The translations under genes and the position numbers were made by a program. A DNA stretch of 64,000 bases from Actinoplanes lobatus. Its GTDB lineage: Bacteria; Actinomycetota; Actinomycetes; Mycobacteriales; Micromonosporaceae. Below, piece by piece: positions 17,457 to 26,149 of this stretch (positions are counted from its first letter, which is position 1; every line of letters starts with the position of its first letter). The notes under the pieces are model-generated. The model was not told the DNA's origin. It did no database searches and saw nothing but the letters and a program-made list of their open reading frames with translations. The stretch covers positions 10,226,501 through 10,290,500 of the forward strand of contig NZ_JACHNC010000001.1 of NCBI RefSeq assembly GCF_014205215.1, read 5' to 3'.

Positions 17457-20400
17457 GTGGCTGAGGAGCTGCTGTACCTGAGCGACCGGACACAGGTGAC
17501 CCGCCACACCCCGTCCGACGGTCCCGCCGTGGTCTGCAAACACGCCACCGGGACCGGCGCGGCCCGTCGCATCGAGCATGAACGTGCCGTACTGGAAAAG
17601 CTCGCCGGCCTGCCCGGCGTCCCCCGCCTCGCCGCGAACCAGGCGCGCCGGACCCTGGTCATACAGGATGACGGCGGCGCTCCACCGCCGGCCGGGCCGA
17701 TGCCCCTGCCCGACCTGGTCCGTACCGCACACGCCCTGGCCACCACGATCGCCGCGGTCCACCGTGCCGGCGTCCTGCACCGCGACATCGCCCCGGCCAA
17801 CGTCGTGCTGCGCCCAGACGCTCCTCCGCTGCTCATCGACTTCGACCTGGCGCTCACCGGCGCCCCTGAACCGGACGAGGGCCCCGTCGGCACTCTCGGG
17901 TTCCTGGCGCCCGAACAGACCGGCCGTACCGGCCTGAGCACCGACCGTCGCGCCGACCTCTACGGCCTCGGCGCCACCCTGTACACCCTCGCCACCGGCA
18001 CTCCCCCGGTCACCGGCCACGACCCTCTGGAGCTGGTACGCGGCACCCTGGTCGGCACCCCGTCCGCCTCGGGCCTGCCACCACGGCTGGGCGACATCAT
18101 CATGCGGCTGCTGGAGAAGGACCCGGACCGGCGCTATCAGAGCGCCGAGGGCCTGGCCTACGATCTCGCCCGCTGGACGGCCGACCCGGACGGCGACTGG
18201 ACGCCGGGCGACCGGGACTTCCCGCTGTTCCTGCCGGCGCCGCCGATCCTGGTCGGCCGGGACCCGCAGATCGGCGCACTGGTCACGGCCCTGGACCGGG
18301 CGCTGGCCGGCGACGGCCGGGCCGTGCTGGTCAGCGGGCCGGCCGGAATCGGCAAGAGCGCCCTGATACAAACGCTGCGACCGCTGATCGCCGCTCGCGG
18401 CGGCTGGTTTCTCGCCGGCAAGTATGAGCAGTTCCGCACCGGTGTCGACGCCGACGGCACGAGCCAGGTGATCAGAAACCTGGCCAGGCTGCTGCTCGCC
18501 CTGCCGGAGGCGGAACTGGCCGGCCACCGGGAACGGCTGGTCGCCGCGCTGAATCCGGTCGGCAAGGTGTTGTCCGGCGCGGTGCCCGAGCTGGACATAC
18601 TTCTCGGCGGGCAGGAGGCGGCCGAGCCGCTGGACCTGGTCACCCCGCCGACCTGGGCCAGCGGGACCTCGGTCACGCTGCTGCGCACCGTGGCGGCGCA
18701 CCGCCCCCTGGTCATGGTGGTCGACGACCTGCAATGGGCGACCAGCACATCGCTGCGGGTGCTGGACGGCCTGGTGACCGCTGGGCCGGTCCCCGGGCTG
18801 CTGGTCGTGTGCGCCTACCGGGACGAGAAAAGCGACGCCGGCCGTCCGCTCGCCGGCCTCACCTCGCGCTGGGAACGCGACGGACTCGCCGATCCGCCGT
18901 TGCGGCTGGCCGGGCTGGATCGGACCGGGCTGGCCGAGCTGACCGGGACGGTGCTGCGTCTGGAGCCCTCGGCCGCGGAGTCGCTCGCCGACCTGATCGG
19001 CACGGCGACCTCCGGGAATCCGTACGCCACGGTGGCACTGATCAACGGCCTCCGCGCAGAGGGTCTGCTGACACCGGCGGAAGGCGGCTGGGACTGGGAC
19101 CCTGATCCGGTACGGAATTTCGTCACCCGCCACCGCCTGCCGCAACTGCTCACCGCCCGCCTGGAGCAACAGCCGGAGACGACCCGGCGCCTACTGGTCG
19201 CGCTGACCTGTCTCGGCAGCGACGTCCCCCCGGAGCTGCTCGCCACCGCCACCGCGACCCCGCCCGGAACCCTCCCGGCACACCTCGCTCCCGCCGTCAC
19301 CGATGGCCTGATCAGCGCGGACAAAACCGTCAAGTTCTGCCACGACCTGGTCCTGCAGGCGGCCCGGGATCTGCTTCCGGCCGCCGAGATGGATCGATCG
19401 CGGCTTTCCATGGCCCGCCTCCTGGCCGCACACGGCGACTACGAACAGCAGGCCGCCGAGCAGTACCTCGCGGTCACCGGCCTCATCCGCGACGACGGCG
19501 AGCGCCGGACCGCATCGGCTGTGCTGCACCAGGCCGGCCGCCACGCCGCGCGGATGACCAACTATCCGAGTGCCGACGAACTGCTGACCGCCGCCGACCG
19601 GGTCCTCGCCCCCGGCGCCGCCGCGGACCGCGACGCGATCGCCGTGGACCGGCACACCGCGCTCTTCTGCCTGGGCCGGCACGCCGAGGCCGACCGGATC
19701 TACCACGATCTCGCCGCTCGCACCCCGGACCCACTCGTCCTGGCCACGGCCACCGCCGTACAGATCAACAGTCTGACCCAGCGCGACGAGTGCCACGCGG
19801 CGATCGCTCTCGGGCTCGACGCGCTGCGGCGGTTCGGCATCGCCCCGCCGGCCGATCTGGAAGCGGACAACCAGCGCGCCGTGCTCGAGCTCCGGGACTG
19901 GGTGGCCGACCGCGGACCGGCCTACCCGACGAGGGAGTCCACCGATCCGCGGATCATCGCGGTGGCCCGAATTCTGCAGCGGATGCTCGTGCCCACCTTC
20001 GTGGCCGACCCGAACCTCCACGCCTGGCTGGTGCTACGGACACACGTGCTGTGGCAACAGAACGGGGTGTGCTCGCCGCTGACCGGCACCCTCGGCGGGG
20101 CCATCCGGGTGACGAGCTGGCTCCTCGACGACCACCGCACCGGATACCTGCTGACCGGTCACGCGCTGCGGGCCGCTCGCGAGCACGGTTACCACGCGGC
20201 GGCGGCGGTGGCCGCCTACCAGCACCTGATGCTGGCCGCGCCCTGGTTCGAACCGCTCGAAGAGGTCGTCGAGGGCTGCTGGCAGGCCCGCGACGAGCTT
20301 CTCGCGGTCGGCGACGTGCAGATCGCCGGATGGCACTGGGCGCGGCTGCTGGTCCTGCTGATGGAGACCGAGGACTCGTTGCAGACCTGCGCCGAGGAGA

Positions 20401-22322
20401 CCGCGGCGGTGCTGGCCTTCGCGGAGCAGACCGGCAACTGGTACGCCCGGATGATCGTTCTCGGACACCGGCAGCTGATCCGGGTGTTGCGTGGGCAACC
20501 CGCTGTGCCGGGACCGTTCGACGGCGAGGGCTTCGACGAGGCGGCCTACCTGGACGAAATCGGCGAAAACTCGGCCCTGGTGGCCGGCCATCACCTGGAC
20601 CAGGCGCTGGCCGCGCTGCTCAGCGACGACACCGAGGCCCTGGAGAAGCACTCGGCCGCGGCGATGGCGCACTGCAAGGCGATCCGCGGGTTCTACGCCA
20701 GTGCGCTCGCCCGGGTCACCCGCTGCCTCAGCGACCCCTCCCCCGCAACGGCCGACGCTCGGGACTGGCTGGCCCGGCGGGCCGCCGACACGCCCCGCAA
20801 CTTCCGGCCGCTGCTACTGCTCGTGGACGCCGAGATCGCCCGGGCCGGTGGCGACGCCGTCGCCGCGATCCGCCTGTTCGACGAGGGCCTGAACGAGGTG
20901 ACGGGCCGCCCGTGGCATCACGCCCTGCTCGCCGAGCGGGCCGCCCGCCTGCATCTGGAGCAGGGGCTGACCCACGCCGGGCGCCGGCTGCTGGTCGAGG
21001 CGCGCGACGCGTACCAGGCGTGGGGTGCCGGCGGCCCGGTCGCACGCCTCGAGGCCGAGCACCCGTTCCTGCGGAACATGGCAGGCATCGGCCCGGGCAG
21101 CGGCGCCGACCGCCTGGACCTGAGGGCGATCCTGCGCGCGTCGCGGGCGCTCAGCTCGAAGACCACCCTCGCCGGACTGACCACGCAGGTGATCGATGTG
21201 CTGTGCGCGATGACCGGGGCCACCGACGTGCACCTGTCGCTGCGGGACCGCACCGTCTCCGGCTCCTCCACCAACGGCCTGCCGTCGTCCGCCGTCCGTT
21301 ACGTCCAGCGCACCCACCAGCCGCTGCTGGTCGCCGACGCGACCCGGGACGACCGGTTCTCGCAAGATCCGTACCTGAACGGTCTCGAGGTCTGCAGCCT
21401 GCTGGTCATCCCGGTGCCCTGCCAGAGCACCAAGGACGCCGTCCTGGTCCTCGCCAACCACCGGCAGCCCGGTGTCTTCTCCACCGGCCGCCTGGAGACC
21501 GTCGAGCTGATCGCCGGCCAGCTGGCCGTCTCCCTGGACAACGCCCTGCACTACGACTCCCTGGAGAGCGAGGTCCGGGCCCGCACCGCGGAGATCGCCG
21601 ACCGCAACCACGAGCTGGAGGCCGCCAACCAGCTCAAGGCCGACCTGATCGGCATACTCGGCCACGAGATCAACAATCCCCTGGCCACGATCCTCGGCAT
21701 CCTCGACCTGGTCCTGACCGGCGATCCCCTGCCGCCGTCGGCCGAGCAACTGCTCGGCCGGATGCAGGGCGCCACCCGGCGGCTGGCCGGCATCGTCGAG
21801 GAGGTACTCGCCCTCGTCAGCATCGACGCCGGCCGACTCACCGCGACCCCGCGCCCGGTCCGGGTAGCCGACCACATCGAGGCCGTACTCGGCGCCACCG
21901 CCACCACCGCGGTCACCGTCTCCTGCCCGCCCGACCTCGTCGCCGCCGTCCAGCCCGGCCACCTCGACCAGATCCTCACCAACCTGATCAGCAACGCGGA
22001 CAAGTACGGCGGCGGCGTCGAGACGATCGACGTGCACGGCTCCAACGGCGGCCCCGTGACCATCGACGTAGCCGACCGGGGCCCAGGCGTGCCGCCGGAG
22101 TTCCGCGACCGGCTGTTCGACCGTTTCGCACGCGCCGAGAGCACCGCCGGAAAGGTCGCCGGCACCGGCCTGGGCCTGTACATCGTCCGCGAACTGGCTC
22201 GCGCCAACGGCGGCGACATCCGCTATCGCCACTCACCCGAGCACGGATCGACTTTCGTCGTCTCCCTGCCACCGGCAACCGTCGTCACGGCGGGAACTCA
22301 CCCGGACACGAACCGCCCCTGA
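17457..22322 (+). CDS. Ser/Thr-kinase/STAND ATPase/GAF/histidine-kinase hybrid (HstK-like)
   Basis: A 1621-residue signalling protein; GTG 17457 is the best start (VAEELLYLSDRTQV). Domains in order: a Ser/Thr kinase-like domain (1-255) with HRDIAPANVVL and a DFD in place of DFG; an AAA/STAND ATPase (from VGRDP near 266, P-loop GPAGIGKS near 295, Walker B-like LVMVVDDLQWA near 424); a long helical TPR-like region (600-1200); a GAF domain (about 1235-1380); and a histidine kinase with H-box LGHEINNPL (near 1402), N-box NLISNADKYG, and DRGPGVPP and GTGLGLYIV loops. This is the layout of the cyanobacterial/myxobacterial HstK-type receptors. No response regulator is adjacent. The altered DFG suggests weak or absent kinase activity at the N terminus. 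Confidence 0.85.
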   Translation: MAEELLYLSDRTQVTRHTPSDGPAVVCKHATGTGAARRIEHERAVLEKLAGLPGVPRLAANQARRTLVIQDDGGAPPPAGPMPLPDLVRTAHALATTIAAVHRAGVLHRDIAPANVVLRPDAPPLLIDFDLALTGAPEPDEGPVGTLGFLAPEQTGRTGLSTDRRADLYGLGATLYTLATGTPPVTGHDPLELVRGTLVGTPSASGLPPRLGDIIMRLLEKDPDRRYQSAEGLAYDLARWTADPDGDWTPGDRDFPLFLPAPPILVGRDPQIGALVTALDRALAGDGRAVLVSGPAGIGKSALIQTLRPLIAARGGWFLAGKYEQFRTGVDADGTSQVIRNLARLLLALPEAELAGHRERLVAALNPVGKVLSGAVPELDILLGGQEAAEPLDLVTPPTWASGTSVTLLRTVAAHRPLVMVVDDLQWATSTSLRVLDGLVTAGPVPGLLVVCAYRDEKSDAGRPLAGLTSRWERDGLADPPLRLAGLDRTGLAELTGTVLRLEPSAAESLADLIGTATSGNPYATVALINGLRAEGLLTPAEGGWDWDPDPVRNFVTRHRLPQLLTARLEQQPETTRRLLVALTCLGSDVPPELLATATATPPGTLPAHLAPAVTDGLISADKTVKFCHDLVLQAARDLLPAAEMDRSRLSMARLLAAHGDYEQQAAEQYLAVTGLIRDDGERRTASAVLHQAGRHAARMTNYPSADELLTAADRVLAPGAAADRDAIAVDRHTALFCLGRHAEADRIYHDLAARTPDPLVLATATAVQINSLTQRDECHAAIALGLDALRRFGIAPPADLEADNQRAVLELRDWVADRGPAYPTRESTDPRIIAVARILQRMLVPTFVADPNLHAWLVLRTHVLWQQNGVCSPLTGTLGGAIRVTSWLLDDHRTGYLLTGHALRAAREHGYHAAAAVAAYQHLMLAAPWFEPLEEVVEGCWQARDELLAVGDVQIAGWHWARLLVLLMETEDSLQTCAEETAAVLAFAEQTGNWYARMIVLGHRQLIRVLRGQPAVPGPFDGEGFDEAAYLDEIGENSALVAGHHLDQALAALLSDDTEALEKHSAAAMAHCKAIRGFYASALARVTRCLSDPSPATADARDWLARRAADTPRNFRPLLLLVDAEIARAGGDAVAAIRLFDEGLNEVTGRPWHHALLAERAARLHLEQGLTHAGRRLLVEARDAYQAWGAGGPVARLEAEHPFLRNMAGIGPGSGADRLDLRAILRASRALSSKTTLAGLTTQVIDVLCAMTGATDVHLSLRDRTVSGSSTNGLPSSAVRYVQRTHQPLLVADATRDDRFSQDPYLNGLEVCSLLVIPVPCQSTKDAVLVLANHRQPGVFSTGRLETVELIAGQLAVSLDNALHYDSLESEVRARTAEIADRNHELEAANQLKADLIGILGHEINNPLATILGILDLVLTGDPLPPSAEQLLGRMQGATRRLAGIVEEVLALVSIDAGRLTATPRPVRVADHIEAVLGATATTAVTVSCPPDLVAAVQPGHLDQILTNLISNADKYGGGVETIDVHGSNGGPVTIDVADRGPGVPPEFRDRLFDRFARAESTAGKVAGTGLGLYIVRELARANGGDIRYRHSPEHGSTFVVSLPPATVVTAGTHPDTNRP

Positions 22323-22952
22323 CCTCAGACGGCCAACGGCCCCTTTGCGGCGTGGTTCGAACCGGCCGAAGTCGTTGGCGCTGCTGGGCTCGGGCGCCAT
22401 AACGTCGATGGACGGCTCGATACACGCCGCCGTAGCCACCATCGCAAGTGGACCTGACCCCGACGTGAACGCCCGCTACGGCGAGCTCGAGAACGGCACC
22501 CACGCTCGGATCACCAGGACCGATCAGTCTGGTCGCCTCCTGGGCGCGTCTGGTTGCCATCCGGGCTGAGGCATCCCAGAGCCGCCCGGTCCAGGGCGGG
22601 CAGCCCTGGCCGCCGGAGGCTTTCCCCGGGTGCAGGGCCGGGAGGTCCTGCCCGCCGGAGACACGGCTCTTGTCACTGATCACGCGAAGCCCCGGACGTT
22701 CCCGAGTGCGAACGTTCGGGCTTCGGCGTGTCCAGCGGTCGTCGCGCGGCTGGATGCCGGCTCGCGCTGTGGCCGCCCGCGGCCTAAAGCGCGAACGGCC
22801 GGCAGATCCCGGCTGGCGTGCGGGCCGAAGGCCCGCCTTGAAGATGTAGAGAAAAGTTCTCACCGTAGCGGCGATCCGTGCCCGCCCAGAAGAATGGCGA
22901 GGAACGAGGGGCAGGGTGTTCGGCCGCCGCGGTGGACTCCGAAGATCCCTGG
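22323..22952. other. Non-coding stretch with two hairpins
   Basis: No convincing gene is seen in these 630 bp. A long hairpin at 22686-22724 has arms GAAGCCCCGGACGTTC and GAACGTTCGGGCTTC (one bulge). A shorter one at 22820-22836 is GCGGGCC-GAA-GGCCCGC. Neither has a U-run. They lie between the kinase gene and the convergent secreted-protein gene and may end transcription from both sides. Confidence 0.4.
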
Positions 22953-23402
22953 TCAGGCCGCTGGCCGGTTCCTCGTCCTATAGGCAACCAATTCGGACTC
23001 GTCTGGGCGATCCTCGTAGTACGAGACCTGGACCGATTGGAAGCCCCCGGCAGGAGCACCGTTGATCGTGAAGCTGAAACCTCTGGTGGTGTCAATCGCA
23101 GTCCGGCACTCACTGTCCGCTCCGACCGGAATTCCTTCGCCGGTAGCATTCGGTCCGAAGTACGCGACAACGCAGGCGCGGGTTGTGACGTTACCGCCTG
23201 AAGCACAACAGAGGTCTTTGACCCAGCCGCTGATGCCAACCGAGCGGTTGTACCAAGTGACCTGAACCTGGTTGGAGCCCCAGGGGCCGCCAAACTCCGG
23301 GAACAGGGTGACCGGGTAGGCGGCGAGCGCAGGCTGTGCGGAAGTGGCCAACACTGCGACAGTGCTGATGGCTGCGGCGGTCACCGACCGTAGCATTTTC
23401 AC
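22953..23402 (-). CDS. Secreted hypothetical protein
   Basis: A 149-residue exported protein. GTG 23402 or ATG 23396 starts it; GGGAGA lies eight bases before the GTG. A Sec signal peptide (MLRSVTAAAISTVAVLATS, then AQPALA) is followed by a cleavage-like ALA-AY near residue 28. The mature part is about 120 residues, rich in aromatic and beta-strand sequence, with four cysteines (CC, then single C twice) that probably form disulfides. No enzyme motif is recognised. It is monocistronic. Confidence 0.65.
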   Translation of the reverse strand: MKMLRSVTAAAISTVAVLATSAQPALAAYPVTLFPEFGGPWGSNQVQVTWYNRSVGISGWVKDLCCASGGNVTTRACVVAYFGPNATGEGIPVGADSECRTAIDTTRGFSFTINGAPAGGFQSVQVSYYEDRPDESELVAYRTRNRPAA

Positions 23403-23503
23403 GCGAGTCTCCCTTGTGTAGCGTCGAGATCATGATCATCGTATGTGAATGCTCCGATCTCTGCTGCCCCGTCGATTCGTTTCGTGCGCGGTAACGGGGC
23501 TGT

Positions 23504-23950
23504 CTACTGCCAATCCTCGGCGATCAGCTGCACCCCGTCATGGAGGCGAACCGCGACATTGGTGGTGTCCAGCGCGTCCAGGACGCGGACGGCGAATGTC
23601 TCGCTCATGTGCTCGGTGACCTCGTCGGCGGTCCACCAGGCGACGGCGGCGCTCTCGTCGGTGGGGCCGGGTTTGCCGCTGACGACTCGGGCGCGGAAGA
23701 CCAGGGCAACAACGCCAAGCCGGAGGTTCTTGTAGACGCCGGTCAGGCACTCCGGCTCGATGCTGACGCCGGTTTCCTCCTCAACCTCCCGGCGTACGCC
23801 TGCGGGCACGGACTCGTTCAGTTCGAGGATGCCGCCGGGGATCTCCCACTTGCCGGTGTCGCGCCGCTGGACGACGAGTACCCGGGAAGCCTCGTCGGTG
23901 ATGACTGCGGCGACGCTGACGGAGTGCCGTGGACGATCCACCTGAGTCAT
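23504..23950 (-). CDS. NUDIX hydrolase
   Basis: A 148-residue NUDIX protein. The box reads GGILELNESVPAGVRREVEE plus ETGV, matching GX5EX7REUXEEXGU with all metal-binding glutamates kept. ATG 23950 (MTQVDRPRHS) is the start. The family hydrolyses nucleoside diphosphates linked to another group (dNTPs, ADP-ribose, NADH, caps); the substrate is not readable. A broken acetyltransferase gene ends 14 bp upstream on the same strand, so the two were probably an operon. Confidence 0.88.
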   Translation of the reverse strand: MTQVDRPRHSVSVAAVITDEASRVLVVQRRDTGKWEIPGGILELNESVPAGVRREVEEETGVSIEPECLTGVYKNLRLGVVALVFRARVVSGKPGPTDESAAVAWWTADEVTEHMSETFAVRVLDALDTTNVAVRLHDGVQLIAEDWQ

Positions 23951-23963
23951 AGGTCGGGTCCGA

Positions 23964-24395
23964 TCAAGAGGGCGCGGAGATGGCTCGCTGGAACAGGGCA
24001 CCAGATCCGCGGTGCGGCAGGTCAATCGTCCGCACGTGCCGGAACCCGTGGCCTAGGTAGTAGGCGTGTAGGTGCGGGTTCGTGCGCCACGCGTCCAGCC
24101 GAAGCCAGTGCCGCCCCGCCTCGGCGGCTTTCTCTGACACCCACGCGAGCAGCTTGCCGCCAATGCCCAGTCCGGCATGGCTGCGCGCCACGATCATCCG
24201 AGGTACGTATAACGCATCACTACGTATAACGCATCACCGGGATCGTCCACGTCCAGCCAGAACTCCGGGTCGCCCGGTGGCGGATGAGTCAGGGTTCGCC
24301 GGTGGCCGTGCTGGATCGGCTGCTCCGCGCGGAAGATCGTCTCCCAGATTTCTCCCGAACGGGTGGGAGAAACAATTCAGGACCGGTCCGCGTTT
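23964..24395 (-). pseudogene. GNAT acetyltransferase broken by a 17-bp tandem duplication
   Basis: The C-terminal part (MIVARSHAGLGIGGKLLAW, then LRLDAWRTNPHLHAYYLG) carries the acetyl-CoA loop and helix of GNAT enzymes. Directly upstream in another frame is EIWETIFRAEQPIQHG and, further on, DPEFWLDVDDPGDALYV. A 17-bp unit is present twice in tandem (24204-24220 and 24221-24237). Removing one copy joins the frames as DALYVPRMIVARSHAG, a perfect GNAT sequence. The duplication therefore broke the gene. The 5' end is also missing: an in-frame stop lies near 24392, shortly before the tRNA-like attachment repeat at 24429. Confidence 0.8.
24204..24237. repeat. 17-bp perfect tandem duplication
   Basis: TACGTATAACGCATCAC occurs twice back to back. 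It lies inside the acetyltransferase reading frame and shifts it by two bases. It looks recent because both copies are identical. Confidence 0.9.
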
Positions 24396-24428
24396 CCGCG
24401 ATACCGGCCCTGACCTGCTGATTTAATC

Positions 24429-24471
24429 GTCGGGCTGACAGGATTTGAACATGCGACCCCTTGACCCCCAG
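24429..24471 (-). repeat. tRNA-Pro 3'-end duplication (att site), copy 1
   Basis: 43 bp match the 3' half of the tRNA-Pro gene (T-arm to anticodon loop) with one mismatch (A at 24451). It lies at the border between the broken acetyltransferase and the island, and so marks the outer left end. 24472-24802 beyond it has no gene; 24472-24560 resembles 27509-27600. Confidence 0.85.
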
Positions 24472-24812
24472 GCCGTTGGAGTCGACGTTTGCGCACGTCA
24501 AGCGCGATGCGCATCGTTCAAACGGGTGTCGAGTGTGGAGGTCCGTGTGCTGCCGCGCTTACCGTGTGGTCCCCAGATGGTTCCAGGCGGTTTCGAGAGG
24601 GCCAACGAGTGCAAACCGAACCCAGCCGCTCACGCCGATCGCGGCCGGACCTCAACGCCGGGGGTGGTAGAAGTCGTCCGCCGGCAGCAGCGAGAGCAGC
24701 CCTCGGGGATTCACCACATACCCACGCCGCCGCACCCCCGCTACAGTCGGCTACCGAAAGAGAGCGGAGCGTCCGCGGTGCATCTCTAAGCCGTACTACG
24801 AGCGAAGGACCC

Positions 24813-26136
24813 CAGGGCCCCGGCAAAGTCCTAAATGAGGCCGAGGAGTGTCAACGGGCGGTTGCTGTCGCGGGCGTGATGGCGGGTGGCGGCGGCGATG
24901 TTGGTGGTTCCGGCTGCCCGTAATGCGCTGATGGCAGCGTCGCGGAGGGCGGCCATGACGTGTGGTCCGGTGCCGGTACGGATTTGGCTGCGGTCTTCTG
25001 CGTAGGTGACGTCGCGAACCCAGTGGATCTTGTTTTCGATGGTCCAGTGCCCGCGGATCCAGGCTGCCAGTTGGGCAGGTTTTGCCTGGTGGACGTGTAG
25101 GTCGGTGATGGCGTAGACGGTTTGGGTGGTGAAGCGCCGTGGCTGGTCGAGGCGGCGTCTACGACGGCGGATCTGCAGGGCTTGGACGGCATGCGGGAAG
25201 TCGATGCCTGCGGCGACGGTCACGATCCTCAGGGTGCGGATCTCCCGGCGGCCGTGGCCGCGGTCATCCTGGCGGGCAGCTTGCGGGACTTGCCGCCAGG
25301 GCAGACGGGAGAGCTGTTTGTGCAGGTGCGGTTGGTTGCCTTTGACGGTCAGGATCCAATGGGCGCCCCGTTCGGCGAGGTAGTCGACGTGTTCGCGCTG
25401 GCAGTGCATCGCGTCGGCGGTGATCACGGCGTCTCGTAGGTCGCCGATCTGGTCCAGCAGAGGCGCGAATCGGGTGATCTCATTGGTCTTGCTGTCGATA
25501 TCGGTGCTGGCCAGGACCATGCCGGCGTTCTGATCGCAGGCGGCCAGCAGGTGCCGGGCGGTGCTGTCGCCGGTGCGGGATCCGCGCAGTGTCTTGCCGT
25601 CGACCGCGATGGCCTGCCGGCTTGTCGAGGTCTCGGCCCGGCCTACGAGCCAGACAGCGATCGCCGTGGTCAGCAGCTGCGCATCGAGGGCCTGCAGCAA
25701 TCGGCGGATCATCGCTTCAGAGGGGCGCCGGTCAGGGGCGATACCCAGGGCGAGAGCTGTCGAGGCCGGAACGTCGGCGACCCATTCGGCGATCGCCGTA
25801 TAGGAACGGCAGCCGGCGATCACGGCACAGACTGCTGCGATCACTACCGCCGTCAACCGGTGCCGGACCCCACGACGTGCCCGCGGATCAGGCAGGCAAT
25901 CGAGCACTGCCACCAGGCCGCCAGCGGTTTCGGGCACGGTCAGAGCCGGTGCGCAGGACAAAGAGGAGATCAGCGATGATGGCAGTGCGGGCATGACTCA
26001 CTTCGGATAGATCATCGTGGCGTAGGAACCTTGATGATCTTTCGAACCGGTCATGCCCGTCTTGCTACACCCAACAGCGGCGCTTCTACTCCAGATCCCC
26101 CAAGTCGGACACCGTCACGACTTTGCCGGGGCCCTG
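24813..26136 (-). mobile_element. ISAs1-family insertion sequence, complete
   Basis: Perfect 18-bp terminal inverted repeats CAGGGCCCCGGCAAAGTC (24813-24830, and reversed at 26119-26136) are flanked by an exact 10-bp target duplication CGAAGGACCC (24803-24812 and 26137-26146). The element is 1324 bp with one intact transposase. The target duplication includes the ribosome-binding sequence of the gene at 26150. Confidence 0.95.
24831..25994 (-). CDS. ISAs1-family (H-repeat) transposase
   Basis: A 387-residue DDE transposase. It has the N-terminal DDE_Tnp_1-associated domain (LPDPRARRGVRHRLTAVVI). The catalytic parts follow: AVDGKTLRGS with the first D near residue 148, VITADAMHCQ with the second D near 209, and the Y-x2-R/E region WTIENKIHWVRDVTYAED with the glutamate. 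Length is normal for the family. No frameshift or stop is seen, and the inverted repeats are perfect, so the element may still move. Confidence 0.93.
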   Translation of the reverse strand: MPALPSSLISSLSCAPALTVPETAGGLVAVLDCLPDPRARRGVRHRLTAVVIAAVCAVIAGCRSYTAIAEWVADVPASTALALGIAPDRRPSEAMIRRLLQALDAQLLTTAIAVWLVGRAETSTSRQAIAVDGKTLRGSRTGDSTARHLLAACDQNAGMVLASTDIDSKTNEITRFAPLLDQIGDLRDAVITADAMHCQREHVDYLAERGAHWILTVKGNQPHLHKQLSRLPWRQVPQAARQDDRGHGRREIRTLRIVTVAAGIDFPHAVQALQIRRRRRRLDQPRRFTTQTVYAITDLHVHQAKPAQLAAWIRGHWTIENKIHWVRDVTYAEDRSQIRTGTGPHVMAALRDAAISALRAAGTTNIAAATRHHARDSNRPLTLLGLI

Positions 26137-26149
26137 CGAAGGACCCCGT

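Noticed and set aside
19790..22402. An 870-residue frame inside the kinase hybrid gene
   Set aside because: The frame-shifted shadow of a gene whose own frame has complete kinase, ATPase, GAF and histidine-kinase motifs.
24472..24802. Small plus-strand frames after attachment copy 1 (for example 24489-24923)
   Set aside because: They cross into the IS element, lack ribosome-binding sites, and the sequence is a remnant of an element flank also found near 27.5 kb.
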